From Roseomonas genomospecies 6 (GTDB lineage: Bacteria; Pseudomonadota; Alphaproteobacteria; Azospirillales; Azospirillaceae): a stretch of DNA of 64,000 nt. The notes under the pieces are model-generated. The model was given only the letters and a program-made list of their open reading frames with translations. It did no database searches and was not told the DNA's origin. The stretch covers positions 124,001-188,000 of the forward strand of contig NZ_QOKW01000001.1 in NCBI RefSeq assembly GCF_008365375.1. Direction: 5' to 3'. This document shows positions 36,035 through 45,730 of this stretch, piece by piece (positions within the stretch are counted from its first letter, which is position 1; every line of letters starts with the position of its first letter). The position numbers and the translations under genes were made by a program.

Positions 36035-36340
36035 TCACGGCTCCCGCCTCGGCGGAGTCAGCCGCAGCCAGGGCGCCCAGGCCTGCCGCACGGCGTCCGT
36101 CCACATCCGCATCGGCGCCGCCCACAGGGCCAGCATCGGGTTCGCGCCGGCGAAGGCCGAGTTGAGCATCGGGTTGGCCGAGGCCAGCAGCGCCGGTCCC
36201 ATCATGCCGCGCAGCGCGTCGAAGGAAGGGGTGGCGGTGATCTGTATGGCGATCGTCTCGGCCCCGCGCTCCGGGTCGTCCCGGTGCAGGACCTGGATGT
36301 CCAGATTCGGCAGGGCGGCGGTCAGCTTGGTCTCTTCCAT
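36035..36340 (-). CDS. Small hypothetical protein
   Basis: A 101-aa protein starting MEETKLTAALPNLDIQVLH. It has an N-terminal beta-like part and a C-terminal part with repeated NPM tripeptides (SANPMLNSAFAGANPMLALW) and several Trp. No signal peptide. The RBS GGAAAAGGA sits 5 nt from the ATG. Family not recognised. The C-terminal half is hydrophobic and Met-rich and might associate with membrane or a granule, but this is only a composition-based guess. Confidence 0.7.
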   Translation of the reverse strand: MEETKLTAALPNLDIQVLHRDDPERGAETIAIQITATPSFDALRGMMGPALLASANPMLNSAFAGANPMLALWAAPMRMWTDAVRQAWAPWLRLTPPRREP

Positions 36341-36471
36341 CGTCCTTTTCCCTTCGGTGCCGGCGGGATTCGAGGTCGGGGCCATGGTCGCCGAATGGCA
36401 GGCCCGCCGCAACCATGCAACCAAAACGCCGGGCCGATGTTTCTCCGCAGGCAACCTATGGGGATGCAGCC

Positions 36472-37590
36472 ATGGATGGACCGACCGTCACCGATCCCCG
36501 CACGGAGGCGGAGGAAGCCGCGGCCTGCGCCGGCCTGCTCTATGTTTGCGACGACGAGCCGGGCATCCGCCGCCGCCGCGCCGGCAAGGGCTTCTACTAT
36601 CTGTGGCCCGACGGCGCGCGGGTGACCGAAGACGACACGCTGGAGCGCATCCGCAGGCTGGCGATTCCTCCGGCCTATCGGGGCGTCTGGATCTGCCCGG
36701 ACCCGGACGGCCATTTGCAGGCCACGGGCCGCGACACGCGCGGGCGCAAGCAGTACCGCTACCACCCCCGCTGGACCGAGATGCGGGAGGGCACGAAGTT
36801 CGGGCGGATGCTGGACTTCTGCCGCGCGCTGCCCGCCATCCGCCGTCAGGTGGACGCGGATCTGGCGCGCCGCGGCCTGCCGCGGGAAAAGGTGCTGGCC
36901 GCGGTGGTCCGCCTGCTGGAAACCACGCTGATCCGCGTCGGCAACGAAACCTACGCGCGGGAGAACCGCAGCTACGGCCTGACCACCCTGCGCGACGACC
37001 ACGCCGACGTCGAGGGGGCGGACATCCGCTTCACCTTCAAGGGCAAGTCGGGGAAGGAATGGAACGTCGCGCTGAAGGACCGCCGCCTCGCCCGCGTCGT
37101 CCGCGCCTGCCGCGACGTGCCGGGGGACGAGCTGTTCCAGTACATGGACCGCGACGGGCAGCGCCACGCCGTGAGTTCCGGCGACGTGAACGAGTATCTT
37201 CGCGCCGTCACCGGGCAGGACTTCACGGCCAAGGACTTCCGCACCTGGGCCGGAACCGTCCTGGCGGCGATGGCGCTGCGGGAGTTCGAGAGTTTCGACA
37301 GCGCCACCAAGGCCAAGCGCAACGTCACCCAAGCCATCGAGCAGGTGGCCGCCCGCCTCGGCAACACCGCCAGCGTCTGCCGCAAGAGCTACGTCCATCC
37401 CGAGATCCTGGGCGCCTATCTGGAGGGCAACCTGCTGGACTCGCTGAAGCGGGAGGTCGAGACCGAGTTGCGCGAAGAGCTTCCCGAACTGGAGGCGGAG
37501 GAGGTCGCCGTTCTGGCCTTCCTGCGCGAGCGACTGGAGCGCGAACGCCGGTCGCGCGCCGGCGAGAACCGGCGGAGGCGCGCGGCGTAG
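36472..37590 (+). CDS. DNA topoisomerase IB (poxvirus type)
   Basis: A 372-aa type IB topoisomerase. The sequence includes AGKGFYYLWPDGARVTEDDTLERIRRLAIPPAY at the N-terminal DNA-clamp part, RETTLIR-type helix and RVGNETYARENRSYGLTTL. The active-site region has FTFKGKSGKEW, the catalytic Arg/Lys cluster, and ends with the nucleophilic Tyr in SVCRKSYVHPEIL. Such enzymes are common in alphaproteobacteria and relax supercoils without ATP. ATG 36472 is the likely start; ATG 36415 (19 residues longer) is an alternative. The C-terminal tail is Arg-rich. Confidence 0.93.
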   Translation: MDGPTVTDPRTEAEEAAACAGLLYVCDDEPGIRRRRAGKGFYYLWPDGARVTEDDTLERIRRLAIPPAYRGVWICPDPDGHLQATGRDTRGRKQYRYHPRWTEMREGTKFGRMLDFCRALPAIRRQVDADLARRGLPREKVLAAVVRLLETTLIRVGNETYARENRSYGLTTLRDDHADVEGADIRFTFKGKSGKEWNVALKDRRLARVVRACRDVPGDELFQYMDRDGQRHAVSSGDVNEYLRAVTGQDFTAKDFRTWAGTVLAAMALREFESFDSATKAKRNVTQAIEQVAARLGNTASVCRKSYVHPEILGAYLEGNLLDSLKREVETELREELPELEAEEVAVLAFLRERLERERRSRAGENRRRRAA

Positions 37591-37610
37591 GGACGGTCAG
37601 GCAGCGGGCC

Positions 37611-38600
37611 TCAGGCGTTTGGCGGGGCCGGAAGGGCCAGGCCGTCGCCCCAATCCAGCCGCCGGGCGGTCTTGAAGGCGGCGCCGTCCCGCTTGCCCAG
37701 AATCCGTTCCGTCCGCGTGCCGTCGCCGCTGCACAGCTTGAAGCCGATGCGCCCGTTCCCGGCGTTCCAGGGCGGCGCGATGATGCGGGCGTCGGGATGC
37801 GCGCCGGGCTGGCGGGAGGCGGCGATGTAGACGAATTTCTCGTCCTCCCACGGCACCTCCGCCCCCTTGGCCTGACGGTGCAGGCGGGACCGGGCGACCC
37901 GGCGGGAGAAATGGCACCAGTCCGGCGCGGCCAGCGGGCAGGTCAGGCTGTGGACGCAGGGGGCGATCAGATGGGCGCCCGCGGCAACCAGACGGTCCCG
38001 TGCCCGGACGATCCGCGCCCAGCCGGCGGGTGTGCCGGGCTCCACGATCAGCAGCGCCCCGGCGGTGAGGTCCCACAGCCGGTCCACCAGCCGGTCGCGC
38101 GCCGGTTCCGCCAGTTCGTCCAGCACATAGGCCAGAGTCACCAGATCGCGCGGGGCCAGACCCGGCAGGTCGCCCGCCGCGTCCCCGGCCCGCCATTCGA
38201 TCCGCGCCGGTGCGGCCTCGCGCGACAGTGTTTCCCCCACGGCGCGGATGGCCGGGCTGCCCTCGATCAGCAGGGCGTCGTCCAGGCTGGCCCAGCAATC
38301 GGAGGCCGCCCACAGCGCCGTTCCCGGCCCCGCACCGACGTCCAGCGCGGTGACCGGGGCGAAGCCGGGAAGCGCTTCCGCCACCGCCTCCATGCCGGAG
38401 CGGACGGCGGCGAAGGTGGCCGGCAGGCGGGTGGCGAGATAGGCCCGCGCCGCCAGATCGTCCGACAGGTGAAAGCGCCCGTCCCGCACCTCCGCCCGGT
38501 AGCGTTTGGACAGGCGGTCCGCCGCGCGCTTGAGGTCGGACAGGGCGATGCCGTCCAGCGCACGATCCACCGCATGGCGGAGCGAAGGGGGAAGTTCCAT
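37611..38600 (-). CDS. Rsm22-type small ribosomal subunit methyltransferase
   Basis: A 329-aa protein of the Rsm22 family, related to mitochondrial ribosome assembly methyltransferases. SAM-binding motif I is ALDVGAGPGT (about 85-94). A cysteine motif follows: APCVHSLTCPLAAPDWCHFSRR, typical of the family and possibly an iron-sulphur or zinc site. The N-terminal helical part (DLKRAADRLSKRYR) is also as expected. In mitochondria Rsm22 assists 12S/15S rRNA assembly; the bacterial target is not established. Converges with the topoisomerase gene. Confidence 0.85.
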   Translation of the reverse strand: MELPPSLRHAVDRALDGIALSDLKRAADRLSKRYRAEVRDGRFHLSDDLAARAYLATRLPATFAAVRSGMEAVAEALPGFAPVTALDVGAGPGTALWAASDCWASLDDALLIEGSPAIRAVGETLSREAAPARIEWRAGDAAGDLPGLAPRDLVTLAYVLDELAEPARDRLVDRLWDLTAGALLIVEPGTPAGWARIVRARDRLVAAGAHLIAPCVHSLTCPLAAPDWCHFSRRVARSRLHRQAKGAEVPWEDEKFVYIAASRQPGAHPDARIIAPPWNAGNGRIGFKLCSGDGTRTERILGKRDGAAFKTARRLDWGDGLALPAPPNA

Positions 38601-38823
38601 GGGTCCGGAAAGGAGCAGGGGTGGTCGTCGTCTCCACGCCTGTTAGCACGCCGCCCCCCTTCGCAGGAATGGACAATGAATGGGTTTCGAGGCACGCAAT
38701 CCCCGTTCCTTTCCCCTCCCGCGGGAAAGTCGGGACGAGGGCGCCGATGCGCCGCTTGCATCGGCGGGACCGGGCGTTCACACTCCCAGCGCATTGCACA
38801 GCCGTGAACATACGATCCAGACC

Positions 38824-41418
38824 TTGTCCGAGCGCGACTCCCCCTTTCTTGACCCGAGCACGCCGGCCCAGCCGGGGCTGCGTCCGGTGCCGTTCCTCCA
38901 GGGATCGCTGTTCGGCGAGGCCGACGCCATCGGCTATGGCCGCGGTCAGGTCTATGACGAGATGGTCACCGGGCAGGGCCGCCTGCGCCCGCACTGGCAG
39001 ACCTTCATGGGAACGCTGGGTCCCCTCGACCCGGAGCTGATGGCCGAGCGGTGGGAAGAGGCGCGGCGCCTGCTGCACCAGAACGGCGTCACCTACAACA
39101 TCTACGGCGATCCCAAGGGGATGGAGCGGCCCTGGCCGCTCGACATGGTGCCGCTGTTGATTCCCGCCCACGAGTGGAAGGCGGTCGAATCCGGCCTGAT
39201 CCAGCGCGCCACTCTGCTGAACGCCGTTCTCGCCGACATCTACGGCCCGCAGACCCTGACGCGCAGCGGGCGGCTGTCGCCTGCGGTCATCCACGCCGAT
39301 CCCGGTTTCCGCCGCGCCGTGCACGGCATCCCGGTGCCGAACGGCATCCACCTGCATTTCTACGCCGCGGACCTCGCCCGCGCGCCGGACGGGCGCTGGT
39401 GGGTGCTGTCCGACCGTACCCAGGCGCCGAGCGGCAGCGGCTACGCGCTGGAGAACCGGGCGGTGCTGGCGAAGGTCCTGCCGGACAGTTTCCGCCATTG
39501 CCAGGTCGAGCATCTGTCGCCCTTCTTCGAGGCGTACAAGGAAACGCTTCTGTCGCTGAGCCCGCGCCGCGACCAGCCGCGCATCGTTCTGCTGACCCCC
39601 GGCCCCTACAACGAGACCTATTTCGAGCACGTCTATCTGGCCCGCTACCTCGGCATCACGCTGGTGGAAGGCGGCGACCTGACCGTGCGCGACCGGCAGG
39701 TCTTTCTGAAGACCCTGTCGGGGCTGGAGCCGGTGGACGTGATCCTGCGCCGCCTGGACGCCGACTTCGCGGACCCGCTGGAGTTGCGCGCCGACAGTTC
39801 GCTGGGCGTCGCTGGGCTGATCGAGGCGGTGCGCGCCGGGAACGTGGTCGTGGCCAACTCGCTCGGCTCCGGCTTCCTGGAGTCCATGGCGGTCAAGCCG
39901 TCGCTGCCCATGCTCTGCCGCCATATGCTGGGCGAGGAGCTGAAGATGCCCGGCGTGGCCGTGTGGTGGTGCGGCAACGACGACGAGCGCGCCTACGTCA
40001 TCGAGCATCTCGACGGGCTGGTGGTGAAGCCGGCCTTCCCCTCCCTGTCCTTCGAGCCGATCTTCGGCGCCGACCTGTCCGCGGCGGAGCGCGCCGCCCT
40101 GGTGGAGCGGATCAACGCCCGCCCCTGGTGCTACGTCGCGCAGGAGCGGCTGGCGCTGTCCACCGCGCCGGTCTGGCAGGGCGGGCGGCTCCAGCCGCGC
40201 CCGCTGGTGCTGCGCGTCTTCCTCTGCGCCCGTCCGGACGGAAGCTACACCGTCATGCCCGGCGGCCTGACCCGCGTGTCCACCGAATCCGGCAAGCTGG
40301 TCGTCTCCATGCAGCGGGGTGGCGGCAGCAAGGACACCTGGATCTTGTCCGGGCGCCGGGCGGAGGCCACCCCGACCCCGGCGCGCCCGCAGCCGGTCCA
40401 GGAGCCGCAGCCGGTGCCGAAGGCGGCCTCCGCCGACCTGCCCAGCCGGGTGGCCGACAGCCTTTACTGGCTGGGCCGCTACGCGGAACGGTCGGAGGGA
40501 ACGGTCCGGCTTCTCCGCTCGACCCATTCCCGCCTGACCGACGGCAACGTGCCGGGCGCGTCGTTGCAGCTTCGCCCGCTGCTCCACCTGATGGCCTGGG
40601 AGGGCATGATCCCCTGGGACCTGACGCGCGTCACGGCGCTCGGCGGCGGGCGGGCGCTGCGGGCGGCGCTCTACACCTCCGTCGTGGACCCGGACCATCC
40701 CAACAGCCTGCGCGCCCAGGTGCAGCGGGTGCACCGCACCGCCTATTCGGTGCGCGACCGCCTGTCGCTCGACATGTGGCGGGTGGTCACCATGCTGGAG
40801 CGGCAGAGCCAGCCCCCGGTGCACAAGCTGGACGCCGCGGCCATGCTGCTGCGGCTGGACGACCTGATGACCTGTCTGGCCGCCATCGCCGGGCTGGAGC
40901 AGGAAAGCATGACGCGCGGCCAGGGCTGGCGCTTCCTCGACATCGGGCGGCGGATCGAGCGGGCGCTCCACATCATTTCGGTGATGCGCGGCATCCAGGT
41001 CCACGCGCTCGAACGGCAAGACGAGCCGGTGCAGGTGGCGACGCTGAGCGTCCTGCTGGAGCTTGGGGAAAGCGTGATGACCTACCGGTCCCGCTACCTG
41101 ACCAGCGTGCGGCGTCGGCCCGTGCTGGAACTGCTTCTGGCCGACGAATCGAATCCGCGCGCGCTGGATTTCCAGTTGGCGGCGCTGGAACGGCACGTCG
41201 CCGCCCTGCCCGGCGGATCGCAGGCGCTGCCGGGCGACACGGCGGCCTCGGCCCGGTCGATCCTCCGCGCCGCCCGCTCCTCCCTGCGCGCGCCGGACGC
41301 GCTGGGATCGGGCACCGCCCTGCACACTCTGCTCGACTCGCTCGCCTTGTCGCTGCCCGAGATCTCCAACCTCCTGACCCACGCCTATTTCAGCCATGCC
41401 TTTGCCCGACCGGCCTGA
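38824..41418 (+). CDS. Circularly permuted ATP-grasp / alpha-E fusion protein
   Basis: An 864-aa fusion. The N-terminal about 500 residues form the circularly permuted ATP-grasp domain (DUF404/DUF407 type), with QNGVTYNIYGDPKGMERPWPLD, the acidic DRTQAPSGSGYALENR block, and VAVWWCGNDDERAYVIEHL. The C-terminal about 300 residues form an alpha-E helical domain (SRVADSLYWLGRYAERSEGTVRLL). The pair, followed by a transglutaminase-like gene, is a known cluster thought to make or modify peptides by ligation. Upstream starts such as ATG 38680 are possible. TTG 38824 begins at a plausible N-terminus but its RBS is weak. Confidence 0.88.
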   Translation: MSERDSPFLDPSTPAQPGLRPVPFLQGSLFGEADAIGYGRGQVYDEMVTGQGRLRPHWQTFMGTLGPLDPELMAERWEEARRLLHQNGVTYNIYGDPKGMERPWPLDMVPLLIPAHEWKAVESGLIQRATLLNAVLADIYGPQTLTRSGRLSPAVIHADPGFRRAVHGIPVPNGIHLHFYAADLARAPDGRWWVLSDRTQAPSGSGYALENRAVLAKVLPDSFRHCQVEHLSPFFEAYKETLLSLSPRRDQPRIVLLTPGPYNETYFEHVYLARYLGITLVEGGDLTVRDRQVFLKTLSGLEPVDVILRRLDADFADPLELRADSSLGVAGLIEAVRAGNVVVANSLGSGFLESMAVKPSLPMLCRHMLGEELKMPGVAVWWCGNDDERAYVIEHLDGLVVKPAFPSLSFEPIFGADLSAAERAALVERINARPWCYVAQERLALSTAPVWQGGRLQPRPLVLRVFLCARPDGSYTVMPGGLTRVSTESGKLVVSMQRGGGSKDTWILSGRRAEATPTPARPQPVQEPQPVPKAASADLPSRVADSLYWLGRYAERSEGTVRLLRSTHSRLTDGNVPGASLQLRPLLHLMAWEGMIPWDLTRVTALGGGRALRAALYTSVVDPDHPNSLRAQVQRVHRTAYSVRDRLSLDMWRVVTMLERQSQPPVHKLDAAAMLLRLDDLMTCLAAIAGLEQESMTRGQGWRFLDIGRRIERALHIISVMRGIQVHALERQDEPVQVATLSVLLELGESVMTYRSRYLTSVRRRPVLELLLADESNPRALDFQLAALERHVAALPGGSQALPGDTAASARSILRAARSSLRAPDALGSGTALHTLLDSLALSLPEISNLLTHAYFSHAFARPA

Positions 41419-42373
41419 CCTCCTCCCGACCGTGGCCGGCGAGGCCGTGAATCGTGACCGTTTCGGCGTGCGTTTCCGCGTGCGCCACACGACCCGCTAC
41501 GACTATGGCGAGGACGTGTCGGTGTCGCACCATCTTCTGCACCTGACGGCCCGCCCCCACCCGCGCCAGCGTGTCCACCACAGCACCCTGACCATCCTGC
41601 CGAACCCCGCGGTGCAGGCCGCCCACACCGATTATTTCGGCAACACCGTCACCTACGTCGAGATGCAGGAGCCGCACCGGCAATTGGACATCACGGCGGA
41701 GAGCGAGGTGGAGGTCGGTCCCCCGCCGCCGCTCGACGCCGCCGCCACCCCGTCCTGGGAGAGCGTGCGGGACTCGCTGGGCAGCCTGACCGGGCCGGAG
41801 GACGGGGCGGAGGTGGTCCAGTACCGCTTCGACAGCACGCTGGTGTCGGCCAGCCCGACGCTCCAGGACTACGCCGCGCAATCCTTCACGCCCGGCCGCC
41901 CGGCGGCGGAGGCGGCACTGGACCTGATGCACCGCATCCACCGGGATTTCATCTTCGACCCCACCGCCACGACGATCGCGACCCCTCTGGCCGAGGTGAT
42001 GCGGCACCGCCGTGGCGTCTGCCAGGACTTCGCCCACATCGTGGTGGGCTGCGTGCGGGCGATGGGACTGCCCGCCCGCTACGTCTCCGGCTATCTGCGC
42101 ACCCTGCCCCCGCCGGGCCGCCCGCGCCTGATCGGCGCCGACGTCAGCCACGCCTGGGCCTCTGTCTGGTGCGGCGCCGAGACCGGCTGGGTGGATGTCT
42201 GCCCGACCAACGCGCGCCGCGCCGACCAGGACTTCATCACCATCGCCTGGGGCCGCGATTACGACGACGTCAGCCCCGCCCGCGGCGTGCTGATGGGCGC
42301 TGCGGGCCATGCTTTGTCCGTCAGCGTCGATGTGGAGCCCCTGGAGGAAAACGGGGCGCCCTCCCTCCCCTGA
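41396..42373 (+). CDS. Transglutaminase-like protease-fold protein
   Basis: A 325-aa transglutaminase-like superfamily member with the bacterial N-terminal domain (RVRHTTRYDYGEDVSVSHHLLHLTAR). The catalytic triad is intact: Cys in RGVCQDFAH (near 208), His in VSHAWASVW and Asp in WVDVCPTN. It starts within the 3' end of the ATP-grasp/alpha-E gene (23-bp overlap), so the two act together. It is cytoplasmic, with no signal peptide. Likely roles are peptide hydrolysis or crosslinking with the partner ligase. Confidence 0.9.
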   Translation: MPLPDRPDLLPTVAGEAVNRDRFGVRFRVRHTTRYDYGEDVSVSHHLLHLTARPHPRQRVHHSTLTILPNPAVQAAHTDYFGNTVTYVEMQEPHRQLDITAESEVEVGPPPPLDAAATPSWESVRDSLGSLTGPEDGAEVVQYRFDSTLVSASPTLQDYAAQSFTPGRPAAEAALDLMHRIHRDFIFDPTATTIATPLAEVMRHRRGVCQDFAHIVVGCVRAMGLPARYVSGYLRTLPPPGRPRLIGADVSHAWASVWCGAETGWVDVCPTNARRADQDFITIAWGRDYDDVSPARGVLMGAAGHALSVSVDVEPLEENGAPSLP

Positions 42374-42390
42374 CAGGAAACAGCCCCTCG

Positions 42391-42560
42391 CATTGCCCCC
42401 ACCCCGGCCCTTCCCCGCTCTCGGCGGACCGAAGGTCCGCCTGCCGCGTCAGCGCAAACCTTTGGTTTGCGCGAGAGCTTTCGCAGGGGAGGGTGCCCTC
42501 AGCGAAGCGGCGGCAGTCCCCTCCCCTGCGTTAGCGGGGGAGGGTTAGGGAGGGGGCCCA
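42391..42560. repeat. Intergenic palindromic repeat element
   Basis: The region between the transglutaminase and RND genes holds several perfect dyads: GGCGGACC-GAA-GGTCCGCC (42423-42441), GCGCAAACC-TTT-GGTTTGCGC (42452-42472), and the G/C-rich CCCTCCCCTGCG...GGGGGAGGG near 42519-42545. The combination looks like a repeated genomic palindromic element rather than a gene-specific terminator. It could also act as a bidirectional terminator between the convergent genes. Copies elsewhere cannot be checked here. Confidence 0.6.
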
Positions 42561-42603
42561 ACGCAACCACCCTCCAATCACGTTGCTTTTCACGCCCCGC
42601 CGG

Positions 42604-45600
42604 TCACTCCGCCGGCTGCGGGTGCGCGCCCGTGGGGTGGCTGGCAGAGTCATCCACCGTCGGAAGGGGCTTCTTCTTGGCGATGTAGCTGTAGACCGTC
42701 GGCACGACGAACAGCGTCAGGAAGGTGCCCAGCAGCATGCCGCCGACGATCACCGCACCGATGGCCTGACGGCTCTCCGCGCCCGCCCCATGGGCGTTGG
42801 CGAGCGGAACGGCGCCCAGCACCATGGCGCCCGTCGTCATCAGGATCGGGCGCAGGCGCAGCACGGCGGCGTCCTCCACCGCCTTGCGGATGTTCACCCC
42901 CTCGCGCTGGAGCTGGTTGGCGAACTCCACGATCAGGATGCCGTGCTTGGTGATAAGGCCGACGAGCGTCACCAGACCGATCTGGCTGTAGACGTTCATC
43001 GTCGCGCCCGTGAAGTGCAGGGCCGCCAGCGCGCCGGTCATCGACAGCGGCACCGTCAGCATGATGACGAAGGGGTCGATGAAGCTCTCGAATTGGGCGG
43101 CCAGCACCAGATAGATGAAGGCCAGCGCCAGCACGAAGACGAAGTACAGCCCCGTCGCCGATTCCCGGAATTCGCGGCTCTGCCCCGCATAGTCGGTCTG
43201 GGCGGTGGGCGGAAGCACCCGGTTCGCCGCCTCCTGGAGATAGCCCAGCGCCTCGCCCAGCGAGGTGCCCGGCGCCAGCGTGGCGGTGATGGTGACGGAG
43301 CGCAGCTTGTTGAAGTGGTTCAGCTCCTTGGGCGCCACCCGCTCCTCGATGTGGACGAGGTTGGCGAGCGAGATCATCGCCCCGGTGCTGGTGGCGACGC
43401 CGGCTTCCGCCGCCGCGGTCGGGGTGCCGCGGACGTAGATGGAGGCGATGTCGTCCGGGTTGCGGCGGTCCACGTCGCCCACCTGCACCACCACGTCGTA
43501 CTGCTTGCCTTCCTTCTTGAAGCGGGTGACCTGCCGCCCGCCCAGCAGCGTTTCCAGCGTACGGCCCACCGTTTCCACATCCACGCCCAGATCCGCGGCC
43601 TTGTCGCGGTCGATGGTGATGCGCAGTTCCGGCTTGTTCAGCTTCAGGTCGGTGTCGAGGTTGGTCAGGCCGGGGAACTTCCGCGCCTCCGCCATCAGCC
43701 GGTCCACCATCGTCTGAAGCTCGTTGTAGGGCAGCGAGCTTTGGATGACGAAATTGATCGGCTTGTCCACCGGGCTCTGGCCCAGCGACGGCGGGTTGGT
43801 GACGAAGGCCAGGATGCCGGGGATGCCGAACATCTTGGGGAAGAGCTGGGCGGTGATCGCCTGCTGCTTCACGTCGCGCTCGTCCCAGTCGATCAGGCGG
43901 ACGAAGGAGATGCCCTGGTTCACGACGGGGAAGCCGACCACGACGAAGAACTTCTCGACGATGGGGATCTGGCGGAACAGGTCCTCCATCCGCTTGGCGT
44001 AGCTTTCCGTGTAGTCGAGCGTCGAGCCTTCCGGCGCGATGGCGATGCCGACGATGGTGCCGCGGTCCTCCACCGGCGCCAGCTCCGACTTCAGCCCGGC
44101 GAACAGCGTGTAGCTGAGCCCCGCCACCACCGCGCCGACCAGCAGCACCAGCGGACGCGCCTTCAGCGACAGGCGCAGCAGCGACCGGTAGCCGTTGGTC
44201 AGCCCGTTCAGCAGCCGTTCGATGGCGTTGTAGAGCGCGTTGTGCTTCGTCTGGTGCTTCAGCAGCTTGGAGCACATCATCGGCGACAGGGTCAGGGCGA
44301 CGAATCCCGACACGATCACCGCCCCCGCCAGCGTCAGGGCGAATTCGGAGAAAAGGCGGCCCGTGCGCCCGGTCATGAAGCCGATGGGCGCGTAGACCGC
44401 GGCCAGGGTGATGGTCATCGCGATGACCGCGAAGCCGATCTCCCGCGATCCCTGCAAGGCCGCCTGGAAGGGTGGAACGCCTTCCTCGATGTGGCGGTAG
44501 ATGTTCTCCAGCATCACGATGGCGTCGTCCACGACGAGGCCGATGGCCAGCACCATGGACAGTAGTGTCAGTGTGTTGACCGAGAAGCCGAAGGCGTACA
44601 TCAGCGCGAAGCTGCCGACCAGCGACACCGGGATGGTCACCAGCGGCACCAGCGTGGCGCGGAAGCTGCGCAGGAACACGAAGATGACCAGGACCACCAG
44701 CACGATGGCCTCGAAGATCGTGCTGAACACCGCGTCGATGGACTTGGCGATGAAGACGGAACTGTCGTAGCCGACATCCACCCCCATGCCCTCCGGCAGG
44801 GCGCCGCGGATCTTCGGCAGCGCGTCGTTCACCGCCTTGGACACGTCGAGCGGGTTGGCGGTGGACTGTTTCACCACGCCGATGGCGACGGCGCCGCGCC
44901 CGTTGAAGCGGGCGCTGACGCGCTCGTCCCGCGCGCCCAGTTCGGCCCGGCCCACGTCCTTCAGACGGACGAGATAGCCGCCCTCGTCGCGCAGGATGAT
45001 GCGGTCGAACTCCTCCGGCGTGCGCAAGTCGGTTTCGGAGACGACGGTGAACTCCCGCGCCTTGCTTTCCACGCGGCCCGCCGGGATTTCGACGTTCTGC
45101 TTGCGCAGCGCGTTCTCCACGTCCTGCGGGGTGACGCGGTAGGCGGCCATGCGCTGCGGGTCCAGCCACAGGCGCATGGCGAAGCGCCGCTCACCGAAGA
45201 TTCGCACCTGGGCCACGCCGGGCAGGTTCTGCAGACGGTCCTTGACGTAGCGGTCGGCGAAGTCCGTCACGTCCAGCGGCGAATGGCGGTCGGAGGAGAA
45301 GGCCAGATAGATGATCGGCTGCGCGTCGGCCTCCACCTTCGCGATGACCGGCTCGTCGATCTCGTTGGGAAGCTGGGCGCGCACGCGGCCCACGCGGTCG
45401 CGCACGTCGCTGGCCGCCGTGTCCACGTTGCGGTCCAGCCGGAAGCGCAGGGTGATCTGGCTCTTCTCCGCGCGGCTGATGGAGGACATCACGTCGATGC
45501 CCTCGATGCCCGACAGCGAGTCCTCCAGAATCTGGGTGACCTGGCTTTCGATGATCTCGGCGGACGCGCCCTTGTAGGTGGTTTCCACCGTGACCACGGG

Positions 45601-45726
45601 CTCGTCGATCTTCGGGTACTCGCGCACCGACAGGCGCTGGTACGACACGATGCCGATCAGCATGATCGCGAGGCTCATCACCGTCGCCAGGACGGGCCGG
45701 CGGATGGAGATGTCGGAGAGGACCAT
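42604..45726 (-). CDS. RND multidrug efflux inner membrane transporter (AcrB/MdtB-like)
   Basis: A 1040-aa proton-driven efflux pump of the HAE-1 RND family. It begins SDISIRRPVLATVMSLAIMLIG and has the duplicated architecture: large periplasmic loops after TM1 and TM7, and 12 membrane helices. TM4 contains the proton-relay acidic pair in GLVVDDAIVMLENIYRHIE. Later motifs include GFVALTLSPMMCSKLLK and ITKHGILIVEFANQL. It pairs with the membrane-fusion protein gene upstream (4 bp between them). No outer-membrane factor gene is adjacent. Substrates are unknown. Confidence 0.96.
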   Translation of the reverse strand: MVLSDISIRRPVLATVMSLAIMLIGIVSYQRLSVREYPKIDEPVVTVETTYKGASAEIIESQVTQILEDSLSGIEGIDVMSSISRAEKSQITLRFRLDRNVDTAASDVRDRVGRVRAQLPNEIDEPVIAKVEADAQPIIYLAFSSDRHSPLDVTDFADRYVKDRLQNLPGVAQVRIFGERRFAMRLWLDPQRMAAYRVTPQDVENALRKQNVEIPAGRVESKAREFTVVSETDLRTPEEFDRIILRDEGGYLVRLKDVGRAELGARDERVSARFNGRGAVAIGVVKQSTANPLDVSKAVNDALPKIRGALPEGMGVDVGYDSSVFIAKSIDAVFSTIFEAIVLVVLVIFVFLRSFRATLVPLVTIPVSLVGSFALMYAFGFSVNTLTLLSMVLAIGLVVDDAIVMLENIYRHIEEGVPPFQAALQGSREIGFAVIAMTITLAAVYAPIGFMTGRTGRLFSEFALTLAGAVIVSGFVALTLSPMMCSKLLKHQTKHNALYNAIERLLNGLTNGYRSLLRLSLKARPLVLLVGAVVAGLSYTLFAGLKSELAPVEDRGTIVGIAIAPEGSTLDYTESYAKRMEDLFRQIPIVEKFFVVVGFPVVNQGISFVRLIDWDERDVKQQAITAQLFPKMFGIPGILAFVTNPPSLGQSPVDKPINFVIQSSLPYNELQTMVDRLMAEARKFPGLTNLDTDLKLNKPELRITIDRDKAADLGVDVETVGRTLETLLGGRQVTRFKKEGKQYDVVVQVGDVDRRNPDDIASIYVRGTPTAAAEAGVATSTGAMISLANLVHIEERVAPKELNHFNKLRSVTITATLAPGTSLGEALGYLQEAANRVLPPTAQTDYAGQSREFRESATGLYFVFVLALAFIYLVLAAQFESFIDPFVIMLTVPLSMTGALAALHFTGATMNVYSQIGLVTLVGLITKHGILIVEFANQLQREGVNIRKAVEDAAVLRLRPILMTTGAMVLGAVPLANAHGAGAESRQAIGAVIVGGMLLGTFLTLFVVPTVYSYIAKKKPLPTVDDSASHPTGAHPQPAE

Positions 45727-45730
45727 GTGT

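Noticed and set aside
37597..41490. A 1297-codon open frame on the minus strand across the Rsm22 and ATP-grasp genes
   Set aside because: Very Arg/Gln/His/Gly-rich, no motifs, and exactly opposite genes with clear domains. It is a GC-bias shadow.
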